DNA of 32,199 bases from the NCBI GenBank assembly GCA_905478195.1, contig CAJQHM010000011.1:1-32199 (forward strand), given 5' to 3'. This document shows, piece by piece, positions 1 through 8,580 of this stretch. The notes below the pieces were generated by a model. It ran no database searches, had not been told where the DNA came from, and worked only from the letters and a program-made list of their open reading frames with translations. The position numbers and the translations under genes were made by a program. The DNA comes from an uncultured Pseudomonadales bacterium. GTDB lineage: Bacteria; Pseudomonadota; Gammaproteobacteria; Pseudomonadales; Pseudohongiellaceae. How positions within the stretch are numbered: the stretch's first letter is position 1; the number at the start of each line of letters is the position of its first letter.

Positions 1-2
1 AA

Positions 3-79
3 TGGCGGACCGGACGGGACTCGAACCCGCGACCTCCGGCGTGACAGGCCGGCATTCTAACCAGCTGAACTACCGGTCC
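3..79 (-). tRNA. tRNA-Asp (GTC anticodon)
   Basis: The minus strand folds as a complete cloverleaf: acceptor GGACCGG pairs with CCGGTCC, the discriminator is G, and CCA is encoded. The anticodon loop is CTGTCAC, giving anticodon GTC. It is the second gene after tRNA-Val on the same strand, with a 57-nt spacer. GUN anticodons such as this one are the known targets of queuosine insertion, and three queuosine-precursor genes lie in this window. Confidence 0.97.
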
Positions 80-100
80 GCGATGCTTACTACTTACTGC

Positions 101-128
101 CTTAGGCTAAATTAAAACTAAGCCTAAG
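101..128 (-). repeat. Hairpin in the tRNA-Val/tRNA-Asp spacer
   Basis: CTTAGGCT (101-108) and AGCCTAAG (121-128) form a perfect 8-bp stem around a 12-nt A/T-rich loop. No T-tract follows on the minus strand, so it does not look like an intrinsic terminator. A processing signal between two co-transcribed tRNAs is the simpler reading (inference). Confidence 0.5.
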
Positions 129-136
129 ACGGTAAT

Positions 137-212
137 TGGTGGGTGTTGAGGGATTTGAACCCCCGACATTCGCCTTGTAAGGGCGACGCTCTCCCAACTG
201 AGCTAAACACCC
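137..212 (-). tRNA. tRNA-Val (TAC anticodon)
   Basis: The minus strand gives acceptor GGGTGTT paired with AACACCC, discriminator A, and an encoded CCA. The anticodon loop CTTACAA sits on a perfect GC-rich stem, so the anticodon is TAC (valine). It is the first gene of a two-tRNA unit with tRNA-Asp, reading from the promoter at 232-259. Confidence 0.97.
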
Positions 213-231
213 ATATAACAGAGAGACGCGC

Positions 232-259
232 ATTTTACCGACTTAGGTCGACATGTCAA
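232..259 (-). promoter_or_regulatory. Sigma-70 promoter for the tRNA-Val/tRNA-Asp unit
   Basis: On the minus strand there is a perfect -35 TTGACA (259-254), a 16-nt spacer, and a -10 TAAAAT (237-232). Transcription would start about 13 nt before tRNA-Val. The bases after the -10 (GCGCGTC) are G+C rich, the discriminator type known from stringently controlled stable-RNA promoters. Confidence 0.8.
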
Positions 260-263
260 CAAA

Positions 264-340
264 GACGGTGCCTTCGGCGGTAGAGAACAGCAAAAAAATT
301 GACTAACTGCCTACTTACTGATGTGAGCAAAGGCACCGTC
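264..340. repeat. 11-bp inverted repeat around the end of the cyclase remnant
   Basis: GACGGTGCCTT (264-274) and AAGGCACCGTC (330-340) are perfect inverted copies about 55 nt apart. They bracket the inferred ancient stop codon of the cyclase remnant and a run of T residues (minus strand). One arm ends five bases from the tRNA promoter -35 box. A long-loop terminator, a small repeat element or a protein site are all possible; the sequence does not decide. Confidence 0.5.
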
Positions 341-1108
341 CCTGGCGTCGAGTGAAACCGGTGAGCTCTGGATTCGCTCCAGATAGACCTTATACAGCAA
401 GGTGTCGGGCTCGCTCTCCTGTAAGGCTTTGAAAATGTCTTCGGCGCTATCTCAGTCACGGGCGAAGTAATAATCCAGAGCCTTGTGATATTCCGCTACC
501 CTCTCCTTTAATTCGGCATCCGCCTTGCCTATCTCGCAGATGGGTTCATAGCAGTCTACGGCCTTAATCTTGCCTTTCACTTTCACTTTCACCTTCACCC
601 TATCGATCAAGCGAAATAGAAAGCCATCTTGATCCTTAATAGTCTCCTCACCTACCAATAGTTTGATGCCATAGAATTTGGTTAGGCCCTCTAGCCGCGA
701 ACCTAGATTTACCGCATCACCCAACACAGTATAGGAGCGCCTGTACATCGAGCCCATGTCCCCTACATTCATCATCCCCGAATTGATACCGACACCAATG
801 GCGATTTCGGGATAGCCCTCTCCATAAATAGCGTCTTCAGCACTTCCACCTTTTCTAGCATGAGCAACGCCGCCTTGGTAGCATTCGCTCTATGGTTGGA
901 ATCATCCAGAGGTGCACCCCAGAATGCCATAACCATATCACCCACATACTTATCGATAGTACCGCTGTTCTCGAAGATGATCTTGGTGATAGGAGTGAAG
1001 AAATCGTTCATCAGCTTCTTTAACTCTGTTGCGCTCAAGGCTTCGGAGATAGTGGTGAAGTTTCGAATGTCGGCGAATCGAATGTAGCCATGGGGAGAGA
1101 TTCATGTA
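311..1108 (-). pseudogene. Class III adenylate/guanylate cyclase, 5'-truncated and frameshifted
   Basis: Read with repairs, the minus strand encodes a class III nucleotide cyclase catalytic domain that would make cAMP or cGMP from ATP or GTP. Recognisable blocks in order are FADIRNFTTISEAL, DKYVGDMVMAFWGAP (metal-binding Asp region), INSGMMNVGDMGS and RRSYTVLGDAVNLGSRLEG. Four defects are visible. The start and any N-terminal sensory domain are gone, with a stop codon just before the homology begins. One G seems deleted in a G-run at 816-818, shifting the frame between MER and GYPEIAIG. An in-frame TGA at 452-454 stands where relatives have Trp (ARD-W-D). A VK dipeptide run is expanded at 574-597. 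After the TGA, homology continues to a TAG at 311 through KALQESEPD and LYLERI, typical of the family's C-terminus. I am confident that it is a non-functional relic, less sure of its original boundary. Confidence 0.85.
574..597 (-). repeat. Hexanucleotide tandem repeat (four units)
   Basis: Three exact CTTTCA units and a fourth CCTTCA variant lie end to end on the plus strand. On the coding strand they read as repeated Val-Lys codons. Family members usually have a short RVKGK at this spot (recalled), so about two extra units appear inserted, most likely by slippage. Confidence 0.75.
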
Positions 1109-1235
1109 GAGCCTGATTCCTAGGTGAGCAGCGATTATATGCGAAAGGGCCTATACATAAAACGGACGAGATAGTATGTTGCGCCTTTCCCTAACACTAT
1201 CAGATCGAGTTGCCGTAAGGCTCTAAAAACAAGCG

Positions 1236-1592
1236 ATGAAAATATTCAAGGAATTCCGGTTCGAGGCAGCTCACAGACTGCCAAATGTACCGGAGGGTCA
1301 CAAATGCGCCCGCCTTCATGGCCATTCATTCTTGGTCAAGGTAGAAGTCGAGGGTCCAGTCGGCGCCGAGTCGGGCTGGGTCATGGATTTTTCAAGAATA
1401 GCCGATGCCTTCCGACCGATATATGACAGGCTCGATCACTACTACCTCAATGAGATTGCCGGGCTCGAAAATCCAACTAGCGAAGTACTCGCGCGCTGGA
1501 TCTGGCAGGAGCTGAAGCCTAGCCTCGACGAGCTATCATCTATCGAAATTCGGGAAACCTGCACCAGTGGTTGCGAATACAGCGGAGAGTAG
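1236..1592 (+). CDS. queD: 6-carboxytetrahydropterin synthase QueD
   Basis: QueD converts dihydroneopterin triphosphate to 6-carboxy-tetrahydropterin, the first dedicated step to the queuosine precursor preQ0. The 118-residue protein is the usual length. It carries the zinc ligands His13 (EAAH), His28 and His30 (LHGH), the catalytic Cys24, the LDHYYLN block, and the C-terminal [11 protein letters not shown] block with the substrate-binding Glu. The ATG is the first in frame after the intergenic stretch, with a weak TAAGG purine tract well upstream. It stands alone on the plus strand and converges on the flavoenzyme gene six bases away. The later pathway genes queE and queC are about 19 kb away in this window. 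Confidence 0.95.
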   Translation: MKIFKEFRFEAAHRLPNVPEGHKCARLHGHSFLVKVEVEGPVGAESGWVMDFSRIADAFRPIYDRLDHYYLNEIAGLENPTSEVLARWIWQELKPSLDELSSIEIRETCTSGCEYSGE

Positions 1593-1598
1593 TGCCCG

Positions 1599-2825
1599 CT
1601 AGCTCGCGGCGAAATTCACCGGCTCAATGTCTTCGTTCTCCAGTACCTCGGCAGTTATCCGGGCTCTTGCTTTGATCAACTGCTTGCTTATCATGAATTC
1701 CTTAGGCCGTGCCACACCGTCTGCCGCGATTAGAACACCCTCCTTCAGGTAGAACAGGGCGAAGCTCGCCTCTACGCCACCTTGCAGGCCGCCGCGCGCG
1801 ACAAGCTGATCGTATCCCGCGCTTAGCCCCGCCATCTGCAACTTAATCGAATACTGATCCGACCAAAACCAGGGTACTGCATCGTACACTTGCTGCTTAC
1901 CACACATGTTTGCCGCCACCACCCGCGCCTGATCGTTGGCATTGGGAACCGACTCTAATCGTATCGAGCGCCCATAAATATGACTGGGGTGCAATGTACA
2001 ATCCCCTGCCGCATACACATGTTCATCACTGGTCTGGCCATACTCGTTTACCTGAATTCCAGATTCGCCCTCTATTCCCGCGCTCATGGCCAAGCCGGTA
2101 TTCGGCAGCACACCTATACCGACTACGAGAAAATCTGCTTCGAACTGTTGGCCCTCGGTGCAACATACAAGCGTCTCCTCGCCTTGCTCCCGGATACTAA
2201 CCACTTCGATCCCCGTATAAATCTGAACCCCAAAGGATTTATGGAGCGACTGTATATAGGCAGACATAGCCGGGCTAGTAACACGCTGCAAGATCCTGTC
2301 GCTCATCTCAAGCACGGTGACTCTGACTCCACGCTGCGTTAGCGCCGCAGCAGCCTCCAGGCCTATATAGCCGCCACCGACGATGACTGCACGCCGACCC
2401 TCTTCAATCTGCGGCTCCAGTCGTGCTATGTCTTGTGCAGTCCGGATATAGTGAACGTTCTCGACTCCCTCTGCGGGAGCAAACTTGCGCACACTCGCAC
2501 CCGTGCACAGGGCCAATTTCTTATATTCCAGCTTGCGCCCAATCTTTAGCGTAACGGTTCGGGCTTCACGGTCAATATCTGTCACTCGCGTCGCCAGCAA
2601 AAGTTCAATATTATTATCCTCATACAGTTTTGCCGGTCGCAACTGCATCGCATCCAGCGATTTCTCACCGGCGAGATGCTCCTTAGACAGAGGCGGACGA
2701 TGGTAAGGCAGCTCTGCCTCGTCGCCGATCAGCGTGATAGGGCCTACCCAACCTTCACGGCGCAATTGCAACGCCAGTGAAACTCCGGCATGGCTCGCGC
2801 CTACGATGATACAAGCCTCACTCAT
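1599..2825 (-). CDS. FAD-dependent ferredoxin/rubredoxin reductase-type oxidoreductase
   Basis: This 408-residue protein belongs to the putidaredoxin/ferredoxin reductase family, which passes electrons from NAD(P)H through FAD to a small iron-sulfur protein, often for a cytochrome P450 or dioxygenase. The N-terminus has an FAD-binding IIVGASHAGVSLA and the hallmark YHRPPLSKEHL. A second nucleotide fold with VIVGGGYIGLEAAAAL lies near residues 146-163. VYAAGDC contacts FAD, and the last ~80 residues fit the family's C-terminal reductase domain. AGAGGG precedes the ATG at good spacing. No ferredoxin, rubredoxin or oxygenase gene is next to it, so the electron acceptor is unknown. Confidence 0.85.
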   Translation of the reverse strand: MSEACIIVGASHAGVSLALQLRREGWVGPITLIGDEAELPYHRPPLSKEHLAGEKSLDAMQLRPAKLYEDNNIELLLATRVTDIDREARTVTLKIGRKLEYKKLALCTGASVRKFAPAEGVENVHYIRTAQDIARLEPQIEEGRRAVIVGGGYIGLEAAAALTQRGVRVTVLEMSDRILQRVTSPAMSAYIQSLHKSFGVQIYTGIEVVSIREQGEETLVCCTEGQQFEADFLVVGIGVLPNTGLAMSAGIEGESGIQVNEYGQTSDEHVYAAGDCTLHPSHIYGRSIRLESVPNANDQARVVAANMCGKQQVYDAVPWFWSDQYSIKLQMAGLSAGYDQLVARGGLQGGVEASFALFYLKEGVLIAADGVARPKEFMISKQLIKARARITAEVLENEDIEPVNFAAS

Positions 2826-2869
2826 GATCTACCCTCTGCCCTGATAATTTGAAATATTGTAAACGGCAT

Positions 2870-3559
2870 CTATGCCGATAGCTCCCAATCGATAGCCGAC
2901 TTATCCTGTGCCAGCAGGTATTCGTTACTCTTAGAGAAATGATGATTCCCGAAGAAACCACGACTCGCGGAAAGTGGAGATGGATGAACGGATTGCAGGA
3001 CAAGATGCCTGTCCCTATCGATCATTGCACCTTTTTTCTGCGCATAGTTACCCCAGAGAATAAACACAATTCCAGTCGCATCCACATTCAGATGGCTCAC
3101 TACACTATCGGTAAATTTCTCCCAGCCTTTGCTCTGATGAGATGCCGCCAGACCCGCCTCTACCGTAAGCACCGAATTCAGCAGTAGTACACCCTGCTCT
3201 GCCCACTCACTGAGGCAGCCATGATCGGGACGGACAAAATCCACATCCGTTGCCAACTCTTTATAGATATTCTGTAGCGAGGGCGGTATGCGCACTCCTT
3301 TGCGCACGGAGAAACTTAGCCCATGGGCCTGACCGGGGCCGTGATAAGGATCCTGCCCCAGAATCACAACCTTTACAGCCTTAAATGCTGTTGCATTAAG
3401 AGCTGCAAATATCTCATCACCGGCTGGATAGATGGTCTTGCCGAGAGCCTTCTGCTCACCTAGAAACTGACGCAGCTCAGCCATATAAGCCGATTCGAAG
3501 TCGCTTCGTAGTCGCTCTCGCCAAGAATTTTCTAGCTTGGTATCGGGCGCCACGGGCAT
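2870..3559 (-). CDS. ung: Uracil-DNA glycosylase
   Basis: Ung cuts uracil from DNA and starts base-excision repair. The 229-residue length is normal for family 1. The water-activating loop GQDPYHG puts the catalytic Asp at residue 70, and the minor-groove loop HPSPLSA has His192. The uracil-recognition Asn is in LLLNSVLTVE and the fold's WGNYAQKK stretch is intact. It lies downstream of lysS on the same strand after 71 bases with no clear terminator, so read-through from prfB-lysS is possible. Confidence 0.96.
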   Translation of the reverse strand: MPVAPDTKLENSWRERLRSDFESAYMAELRQFLGEQKALGKTIYPAGDEIFAALNATAFKAVKVVILGQDPYHGPGQAHGLSFSVRKGVRIPPSLQNIYKELATDVDFVRPDHGCLSEWAEQGVLLLNSVLTVEAGLAASHQSKGWEKFTDSVVSHLNVDATGIVFILWGNYAQKKGAMIDRDRHLVLQSVHPSPLSASRGFFGNHHFSKSNEYLLAQDKSAIDWELSA

Positions 3560-3630
3560 CTTTATTTACGCTCTCTAAGCAAGTAATGTCACTATTCTAA
3601 TGCAGGCTTTGCAATCAGGCCTAGCGAGTT

Positions 3631-5121
3631 CTAGCCCTGATCATGCTGCGGACGCATGTGTGGAAACAATAGAACATCCTTAATGGACGCGGAGTCTGTA
3701 AACAGCATTACCAGGCGGTCTATGCCTATGCCCTCTCCTGCCGTCGGCGGCATGCCATACTCCAGCGCCGTCACGTAGTCGTGATCGAAATGCATGGCCT
3801 CGCTATCCCCCGAGTCTTTCTGTGCGACCTGCTCCTTAAAACGCTCGGCCTGATCCTCGGGATCATTCAGTTCCGAGAATCCATTGGCCAGCTCTCTGCC
3901 CCCGATAATCAACTCAAACCTGTCGGTAATCTCTGGGTTCTGTTCGTTGCGCCTGGCTAGCGGAGAGACCTCGATCGGATATTCGGTAATAAAGGTTGGC
4001 TGATCGAGCTTGTCCTCTACCTTCTGATCGAAAATCTCCATTAGAATCTTGCCCTTGGGCCAGGAGTCGTCGAAGTGCACGTCCAGGCTATTCGCCAAGG
4101 CCGCTACCGACTCCTTCGATGTGAATGCGTCATCATCCTCGACAGCACAATGTTGCTTAATCGAATCGGTGACGGAGAGTCTTGCGAAAGGCTGCGCGAA
4201 GTCATATTCCGAGCCTTGATAGCTAAGCTTGCTGCTGCCACCCACCTCTATCGCTATCTTGTGAAATAGATCTTCCGTTAGGTCCATCAGGTCCTGATAG
4301 CGCGCATAGGCCTGATAGAATTCGAGCATGGTAAACTCCGGATTATGTCTTGTAGACAGACCCTCGTTCCTGAAATTACGATTCAACTCGAAGACACGAT
4401 CGAAGCCACCCACAACCAATCGCTTCAGAAATAGTTCTGGCGCTACGCGAAGATACATATCCTGATCCAGCGCATTGTGATGGGTGATGAAGGGTCTGGC
4501 CGTCGCGCCACCCGGTATTACCTGCATCATAGGTGTTTCGACTTCCATGAAATCAAGAGATTCGAAATACTGTCGTATGAATTTCATGATGCGCGAGCGG
4601 GTCTGAAAGATATTACGCGACTGTTCATTCACGATGAGGTCGACATAGCGCTGTCTGTAACGCATCTCGGTGTCGGTTAAGCCCTTGTGCTTGTCCGGCA
4701 GCGGACGCAGCGACTTCGTCAATAACTCGAAACTTGCTGCCCGCAACGTCAGCTCTCCCTTGCCCGTCTTAAACATCTCGCCATGGACACCGATGATATC
4801 GCCCAAATCAAAAGACTTGATCTGTTCCGCCTGCTCACCCATGAATGACTTGTTATTAATATAGATCTGCATCTGCGCGTTACCATCCTGAATCACGATA
4901 AACGGACCGCGCATACGAATTATTCTTCCAGCAAGCGTCGCGCCAATGGCGAGCTCTTCCAATTCTTCTTTTGTCTTGCTCTCATACTGCTGCGTCAGAA
5001 CTGCCGACGAATGTTCTTTGACGAAGCCATTGGGAAACGCCACCCTCTGTTCACGAATGGCCGTTAGCTTTTCCCTGCGCTGAGCGATCAGCTTGTTTTC
5101 GTCGTGATTGTCTTCAGTCAT
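3631..5121 (-). CDS. lysS: Lysyl-tRNA synthetase, class II
   Basis: LysS charges tRNA-Lys with lysine in the cytoplasm; a tRNA-Lys(TTT) gene is also in this window. The 496-residue protein has an N-terminal OB-fold for the anticodon (about residues 55-145; [15 protein letters not shown]) and a class II catalytic core. Motif 2 reads [18 protein letters not shown] and motif 3 [12 protein letters not shown] near the C-terminus. It follows prfB by 68 bases on the same strand, the well-known prfB-lysS operon. AAGGC lies just before the ATG. Confidence 0.97.
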   Translation of the reverse strand: MTEDNHDENKLIAQRREKLTAIREQRVAFPNGFVKEHSSAVLTQQYESKTKEELEELAIGATLAGRIIRMRGPFIVIQDGNAQMQIYINNKSFMGEQAEQIKSFDLGDIIGVHGEMFKTGKGELTLRAASFELLTKSLRPLPDKHKGLTDTEMRYRQRYVDLIVNEQSRNIFQTRSRIMKFIRQYFESLDFMEVETPMMQVIPGGATARPFITHHNALDQDMYLRVAPELFLKRLVVGGFDRVFELNRNFRNEGLSTRHNPEFTMLEFYQAYARYQDLMDLTEDLFHKIAIEVGGSSKLSYQGSEYDFAQPFARLSVTDSIKQHCAVEDDDAFTSKESVAALANSLDVHFDDSWPKGKILMEIFDQKVEDKLDQPTFITEYPIEVSPLARRNEQNPEITDRFELIIGGRELANGFSELNDPEDQAERFKEQVAQKDSGDSEAMHFDHDYVTALEYGMPPTAGEGIGIDRLVMLFTDSASIKDVLLFPHMRPQHDQG

Positions 5122-5189
5122 TTGCCTTGAGTTCCTGTGCCTCTTCTATTGAGAAGAATATAACGGTTTAAATTCACTGCCCGATCTTG

Positions 5190-6288
5190 CTATAGCCCCA
5201 TCTTCAAACTGGCTTCGATAAACTTTTCCAAGTCACCATCGAGTACGGCACCGGTATTGGTCACTTCTATATTGGTTCGTAGATCTTTGATGCGCGAGGC
5301 ATCGAGGACGTAGGAGCGGATCTGGCTGCCCCAGCCGATATCAGCCTTCGACTCCTCAACGTTCTGCATCTCTTCTTTTTGCTTTAACTCTTCCAGCTCG
5401 TACAGCTTTGCCTTCAACTGCTTGATCGCCATGTCTTTATTTTTATGCTGCGATCGTTGACTCTGACACTGCACTACTATGCCACTGGGCTCGTGGGTAA
5501 GGCGAATGGCGGAATCGGTCTTGTTTACATGTTGACCGCCAGCACCACTAGCCCTATAGGTATCGATTCTCACCTGCGACATGTCGAGGTTCACTTCGAT
5601 GTCATCATCTATCTCTGGAGAAACGAATACCGATGCGAACGATGTGTGACGCCTACTCCCGGAATCGAAGGGCGACTTACGCACCAGCCGATGCACTCCT
5701 GTCTCTGTGCGCAGCCAGCCGAAGGCAAAGTCACCACTGATCTGAATCGTTGCGCTCTTGATGCCGGCAACATCTCCGCCTGACACCTCGACGAGTTCGG
5801 TCTTGAAGCCCTTACCCTCACCCCAGCGCAAATACATCCTCAGCAGCATCTCGGCCCAATCCTGCGCCTCGGTACCCCCCGAACCAGCCTGAATATCCAG
5901 ATAAGCGTTTGCTTCATCCATGTCGCCGGAAAACATGCGACGAAACTCGAGCTTCTCCAATCCGGCCTGAAGTGCGTCGAGATCCTTATTAGCCGCATCG
6001 AAGAGCTCCTCATCCGATTCCTCCTGTGCTAATGCCAGCAACTCCTCAACCTCAAGGATACCAGAGTCCATCTTTTCTATAGTCTTTACTACCGCCTCCA
6101 GGTTTGAGCGTTCTTTACCTAGAGCCTGGGCGTATTCAGGTTTATCCCAGACTGATGACTCACCTAGTTCGAGCTCGACCTCAGCCAGCCTCTCTTTCTT
6201 GGTCTCGTAGTCAAAGATACCCCCTGAGGCTATCGGTTCTACTACTTAACTCCTTTAACATCCCTAGCTGACTGTTAATCTCTAGCAT
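5190..6288 (-). CDS. prfB: Peptide chain release factor 2, with programmed +1 frameshift
   Basis: RF2 releases finished proteins at UGA and UAA codons. The gene is in two frames: an ATG at 6288 opens 25 codons ([20 protein letters not shown], then LRGYL), a UGA follows, and translation resumes in the +1 frame to the stop at 5190. The joined product is 365 residues, exactly the E. coli length. The stop-reading tripeptide SPF falls at 205-207 and the catalytic GGQ at 250-252. Residue 246 is Ala, the common form, unlike Thr246 of E. coli K-12. AGGA lies nine bases before the ATG. Starting at the internal Met (6071) would lose 72 residues and is wrong. lysS follows. Confidence 0.97.
6210..6225 (-). 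promoter_or_regulatory. RF2 autoregulatory frameshift site
   Basis: On the minus strand the sequence AGGGGGTATCTTTGAC gives an internal Shine-Dalgarno-like AGGGGG, three bases, the slippery CTT codon, and an in-frame TGA followed by C, the weak termination context. When RF2 is scarce the ribosome slips +1 and full-length RF2 is made. All elements of the classic site are present. Confidence 0.97.
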
Positions 6289-6325
6289 CTTGCGCAATCC
6301 TGTGTGCTTCTTTAGCAAAGCCCAC

Positions 6326-6356
6326 ATTTTACCTTAATAATCGCGCAAAATGTCAG
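6326..6356 (-). promoter_or_regulatory. Candidate promoter for prfB-lysS
   Basis: On the minus strand CTGACA (6356-6351) and TAAAAT (6331-6326) resemble -35 and -10 boxes, 38 nt upstream of the prfB start. The spacer is 19 nt, longer than ideal, so this is tentative. Confidence 0.35.
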
Positions 6357-6494
6357 CTCCGAATAGCTACCGGCGTCTGCCTATCCGCAGCAGTGTCGAA
6401 TAAACAGTAAAGCGTGTAAGCTCTGCGTAGCTTCGAGAATCAAATACAGATACACGCCAACTAGTACAGAACTACATAATGGCCGAACCACAAA

Positions 6495-8492
6495 ATGAAA
6501 GTTGAGAACGCCAAAGTGACGTGGCTGGAATCAGGCCTACCCTATTCCACGCAGTATCAGGATATCTACTATTCCAAAGATGATGAATTAGCCGAGAGCC
6601 AGTATATTTTCTTGGATGCCAATCGGCTTGGTGAGCGCTGGCAGCAAGAAGCGCATCAGGAAAACTTTCAAATCGGAGAATTGGGCTTTGGCAGTGGCCT
6701 AAACTTTCTACAGGTAATCAAACTCTGGAAGAGTTGTCAGGCTCACCCCTCACGCCTGCACTATATAGCCTTCGAGAAGCATCCTCTGACCATCGACCAA
6801 CTGCGCAAAATTCATCAACGCTGGCCCAGCCTGAGCGCAGAGAGCGCCCTCTTACAGGAACACTATATCGATCATAGCGCGGGCTGCCATCGTTTGCTCC
6901 TGGATCAGGACATCACTCTCGACCTGTATTTTGGCGATGCTCTGCAGCAATTAACTACACGAATGACGAACAATTGCCCTCCTGTTCACTGTTGGTTTCT
7001 CGATGGGTTCTCCCCAGCTAACAACGAAGCACTGTGGGAAGAGAACCTCATGCGTGCGATTGCGCAAAGCAGCGATGAGAGCACCACATTAAGCTCATAC
7101 AGCGTCGCCGGAAGAGTGCGCACAGCCCTAAAGAATGCCGGTTTCGAAGTGCATAAAGCTGAGGGGTTTGGGCGCAAGCGCCACAGCCTGACCGGCACCC
7201 TGCCCGCTCAGGCAAGCCCTTCCCTGGCACAAGATGGGAAGAGCACTCATGCCAGCCCCTGGTTCGACTTGCCCAGGGTCGGCTTCGAGGGTAGAACGGC
7301 GGCCATAATCGGAGCTGGGCTCGCCGGCTGCAGCACCGCATACAGTCTCGCCAGACGCGGCTGGCAGGTAACCCTCATCGACGCCTCCAGTAAGCCTGCA
7401 AGCAAAGCATCCGGAAACGCTCTACTGGCTCTGCGCTGCAGACTATTTAATTCGCCGTCTGCTGAAGCCGAGTTCTTCTTGCATGCCTACCTTTTCGCGC
7501 TACGACAGTTCGCCCATTTATTTCCCTGCGGCGACCCTGCATGGAAGCCCTGCGGTGTTTTACAGATGCGCAATGCCATGAACAAACGCAATCCATTGCA
7601 AGCGCAGAAATTGGATGCACTCTATTCGCCGCAAATAGTTAGCCTGCTAACGAAGGAACTTGCGACAGTGGAAGCGGGAATAGCGCTCAGCGAAGCCGCC
7701 TGGCACTTCCCCGCCGGCGGCGCACTGAACCCCGCGGCCCTATGCCAGCGCTATCTGGCCCATCCGAATATTCACTGCATCTTCGACACAGCCGTCGACA
7801 AGCTGAGCAGCTTGGAAAATAAATGGAGCCTGGAGGCAGATGGGGCGCGAGTTACTGAGTCCGACGTAGTCGTTATCGCCAATAGTCACGACGCGACAAG
7901 GCTAGCGCAATGCGTCGACCTTCCACTACAGAGTTTTCGCGGGCAAACCACCGTGATAGCTGCCAACGAGAAAAGCACCAGACTAGAAAGCATCGTAAGT
8001 GGAGCCCGGACAGTCTTTCCATCTGCCGATGGGCAGCATCTTATATCGGCAAGTTATGCCACGGGCACCCAGGCGGAAACACTCGCCAATGACACGCTTG
8101 AGAATCTGCGCGGCGCCGCAAGCAATTTTTCAGAAGACAACAGCCTTAGCGATATCGCACTATCGAACAGAGTGTCGGTACGCTGCAATTCTCCCGATGG
8201 AATCCCCCTGGTTGGGATGATGCCAGATAGCGCAAAGATGCGGATCCGCTATGGAGAGCTGGCAAGAAATGCCCGAGCAAAATTTAGCACTACGGGACAC
8301 GACTGCGAGCAATACACAGATGGCCTCTTCCTCAACGTAGCTCATGGATCGAACGGACTTGCCAGCTGCCCAATCAGCGCAGAGTTTCTTGCGAGCCTGA
8401 TTACGGCGGAGAATCTGCCTCTAAGCAAGGCCATGATAAACACGCTTAACCCTAGCCGCTTCCTTATAAAAGATTTAAAGAAACAACGCTGA
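6495..8492 (+). CDS. mnmC: Bifunctional tRNA wobble-uridine modification enzyme MnmC
   Basis: MnmC completes mnm5(s2)U at position 34 of tRNAs such as tRNA-Lys(UUU): a FAD domain removes carboxymethyl and a methyltransferase domain then methylates. The 665 residues show the methyltransferase first (GELGFGSG at 61-68 binds SAM; WFLDGFSPANNEALW; EGFGRKRHSLTG), then a FAD fold with AAIIGAGLAGCSTAYSLA near 270 and the oxidase domain to the end. The spot where relatives usually have QGALYPKL reads ALLALRCRL, a noticeable deviation. No Shine-Dalgarno is evident. A nine-codon ATG frame (6479-6505) overlaps the start. It is divergent from prfB and convergent with the M18 aminopeptidase. Confidence 0.93.
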   Translation: MKVENAKVTWLESGLPYSTQYQDIYYSKDDELAESQYIFLDANRLGERWQQEAHQENFQIGELGFGSGLNFLQVIKLWKSCQAHPSRLHYIAFEKHPLTIDQLRKIHQRWPSLSAESALLQEHYIDHSAGCHRLLLDQDITLDLYFGDALQQLTTRMTNNCPPVHCWFLDGFSPANNEALWEENLMRAIAQSSDESTTLSSYSVAGRVRTALKNAGFEVHKAEGFGRKRHSLTGTLPAQASPSLAQDGKSTHASPWFDLPRVGFEGRTAAIIGAGLAGCSTAYSLARRGWQVTLIDASSKPASKASGNALLALRCRLFNSPSAEAEFFLHAYLFALRQFAHLFPCGDPAWKPCGVLQMRNAMNKRNPLQAQKLDALYSPQIVSLLTKELATVEAGIALSEAAWHFPAGGALNPAALCQRYLAHPNIHCIFDTAVDKLSSLENKWSLEADGARVTESDVVVIANSHDATRLAQCVDLPLQSFRGQTTVIAANEKSTRLESIVSGARTVFPSADGQHLISASYATGTQAETLANDTLENLRGAASNFSEDNSLSDIALSNRVSVRCNSPDGIPLVGMMPDSAKMRIRYGELARNARAKFSTTGHDCEQYTDGLFLNVAHGSNGLASCPISAEFLASLITAENLPLSKAMINTLNPSRFLIKDLKKQR

Positions 8493-8580
8493 GCTAGATC
8501 AGAGGTAGTAAAAAGTTAGCAGAGAGTTAGAGGGGACATTAAACGGAACAGTCCAGCAGCTTCTGCAAGCGACGTGAAAC

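Noticed and set aside
256-459. 67-codon minus-strand frame as a separate gene
   Set aside because: The other frame in this stretch continues the cyclase homology past its TGA, which explains it better.
1109-1235. preQ1 riboswitch upstream of queD
   Set aside because: No compact C-rich hairpin with an A-rich tail pairing into the loop could be made out before the start.
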